Assembly: GCA_007121975.1 (NCBI GenBank)
Contig: SKJO01000042.1
Coordinates: 1 to 5,496 of the forward strand
Length of the DNA stretch: 5,496 bases
Origin: Nitriliruptoraceae bacterium
Lineage (GTDB): Bacteria; Actinomycetota; Nitriliruptoria; Nitriliruptorales; Nitriliruptoraceae
Direction: 5' to 3'
Every line of letters starts with the position of its first letter. The first letter of the stretch is position 1. Shown in pieces: positions 5,321-5,496 of this stretch. A program made the translations under genes and the position numbers. Under the pieces are notes generated by a model. That model ran no database searches, was not told the DNA's origin, and saw only the letters and a program-made list of their open reading frames with translations.

Positions 5321-5326
5321 AGCCTA
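5321..5326 (-). promoter_or_regulatory. Possible -10 box TAGGCT for the AI-2E gene
   Basis: The minus strand reads CCGTAGGCTCGG. TAGGCT fits TANNNT and resembles the TAGGAT boxes of the two neighbouring genes, sharing TAGG and the final T. It would start transcription near 5314, giving a leader of about 75 bases. No well-spaced -35 box is visible, so this is tentative. Confidence 0.3.
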
Positions 5327-5496
5327 CGGGCCCACAGGTGCCCAACAGGGCGCGTCACCCGCCCGATCTGCCGAGTACTCCGTCGAGTCGTGTGCATGCA
5401 GCGACCGTGCACGCCCGAGCCGCCCGCGTGCGTCGGCGCTCACACCGGTCCGGACTGCCCTCGGCACCACCTCCAGTTCAACCTGACGGTGACCTG
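5327..5496. other. Right-edge region without a recognisable gene
   Basis: I see no convincing coding sequence, RNA gene or repeat here. Third-position G/C bias is weaker than in the neighbouring genes in the frames examined. One minus-strand frame is open from the window edge (5494) to a TAG at 5324-5326 (56 codons), but its codon use and sequence are not persuasive. The stretch contains the 8-base palindrome TGCATGCA (5393-5400), which is too short to interpret. It is probably upstream intergenic DNA of the AI-2E gene. Confidence 0.45.

Noticed and set aside
4162..5412. Second long minus-strand frame overlapping the AI-2E gene
   Set aside because: It is an out-of-frame shadow of the AI-2E gene with Arg-rich translation and no recognisable motif.
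3879..5486. Long plus-strand open frame (535 codons) opposite the AI-2E gene
   Set aside because: It is antisense to a clear family member and translates to Gln/Arg/Asp/His-rich low-complexity sequence, the usual mirror of a hydrophobic high-GC gene. No domain is recognisable.
5324..5494. Minus-strand frame open from the right edge, possible 3' end of another gene
   Set aside because: It has only 56 codons, a clearly lower G/C share at third positions than the real genes, and no recognisable sequence. A gene end here cannot be excluded but is not supported.

Overview
This is a very GC-rich window (roughly 70% G+C) with strong G/C preference at third codon positions. It has Shine-Dalgarno-led genes, a GTG start and TANNNT-type -10 boxes without clear -35 boxes. 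Together with the protein families present, this points to a high-GC actinobacterium. An acidimicrobial lineage is possible but cannot be proven from the window. It looks like ordinary chromosome: no insertion sequence, CRISPR array, tRNA, rRNA or phage gene was seen.

Layout, left to right. (1) Positions 1-453 (+) hold the last 150 codons of a SNF2/Swi2-type helicase-like ATPase, cut by the window edge. (2) Positions 450-1409 (+) hold a SWIM zinc-finger protein with a winged-helix-like C-terminus. It overlaps the ATPase stop by the four bases ATGA, so the two genes form a translationally coupled pair. (3) A 31-bp gap with a small GC hairpin separates this pair from a convergent small membrane protein of unknown function (1441-1854, -). 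(4) A divergent intergenic stretch leads to a pyridoxamine-5'-phosphate-oxidase-like flavin-binding protein (2001-2672, +). (5) Eight bases later, convergent, lies a YuxH-type EAL-HDOD signalling protein (2681-3964, -). (6) Upstream of it on the same strand is an AI-2E/PerM-family membrane protein (4095-5240, -). (7) The right end (5241-5496) has no convincing gene. It holds a probable promoter/leader with a perfect 10-bp inverted repeat.

The only pair with a strong functional link is the SNF2 ATPase and the SWIM protein, probably partners in DNA binding or remodelling. The other genes look like independent single-gene units. The flavin-protein gene and the EAL-HDOD gene share an identical 10-base sequence, CGCCTAGGAT, at similar distances before their starts, which suggests a common promoter type. 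I found no convincing new multi-gene system. The most worthwhile leads are the SNF2-SWIM pair, the shared -10-like element, the inverted repeat before the AI-2E gene, the altered EAL motifs, and a short in-frame 15-bp tandem repeat.
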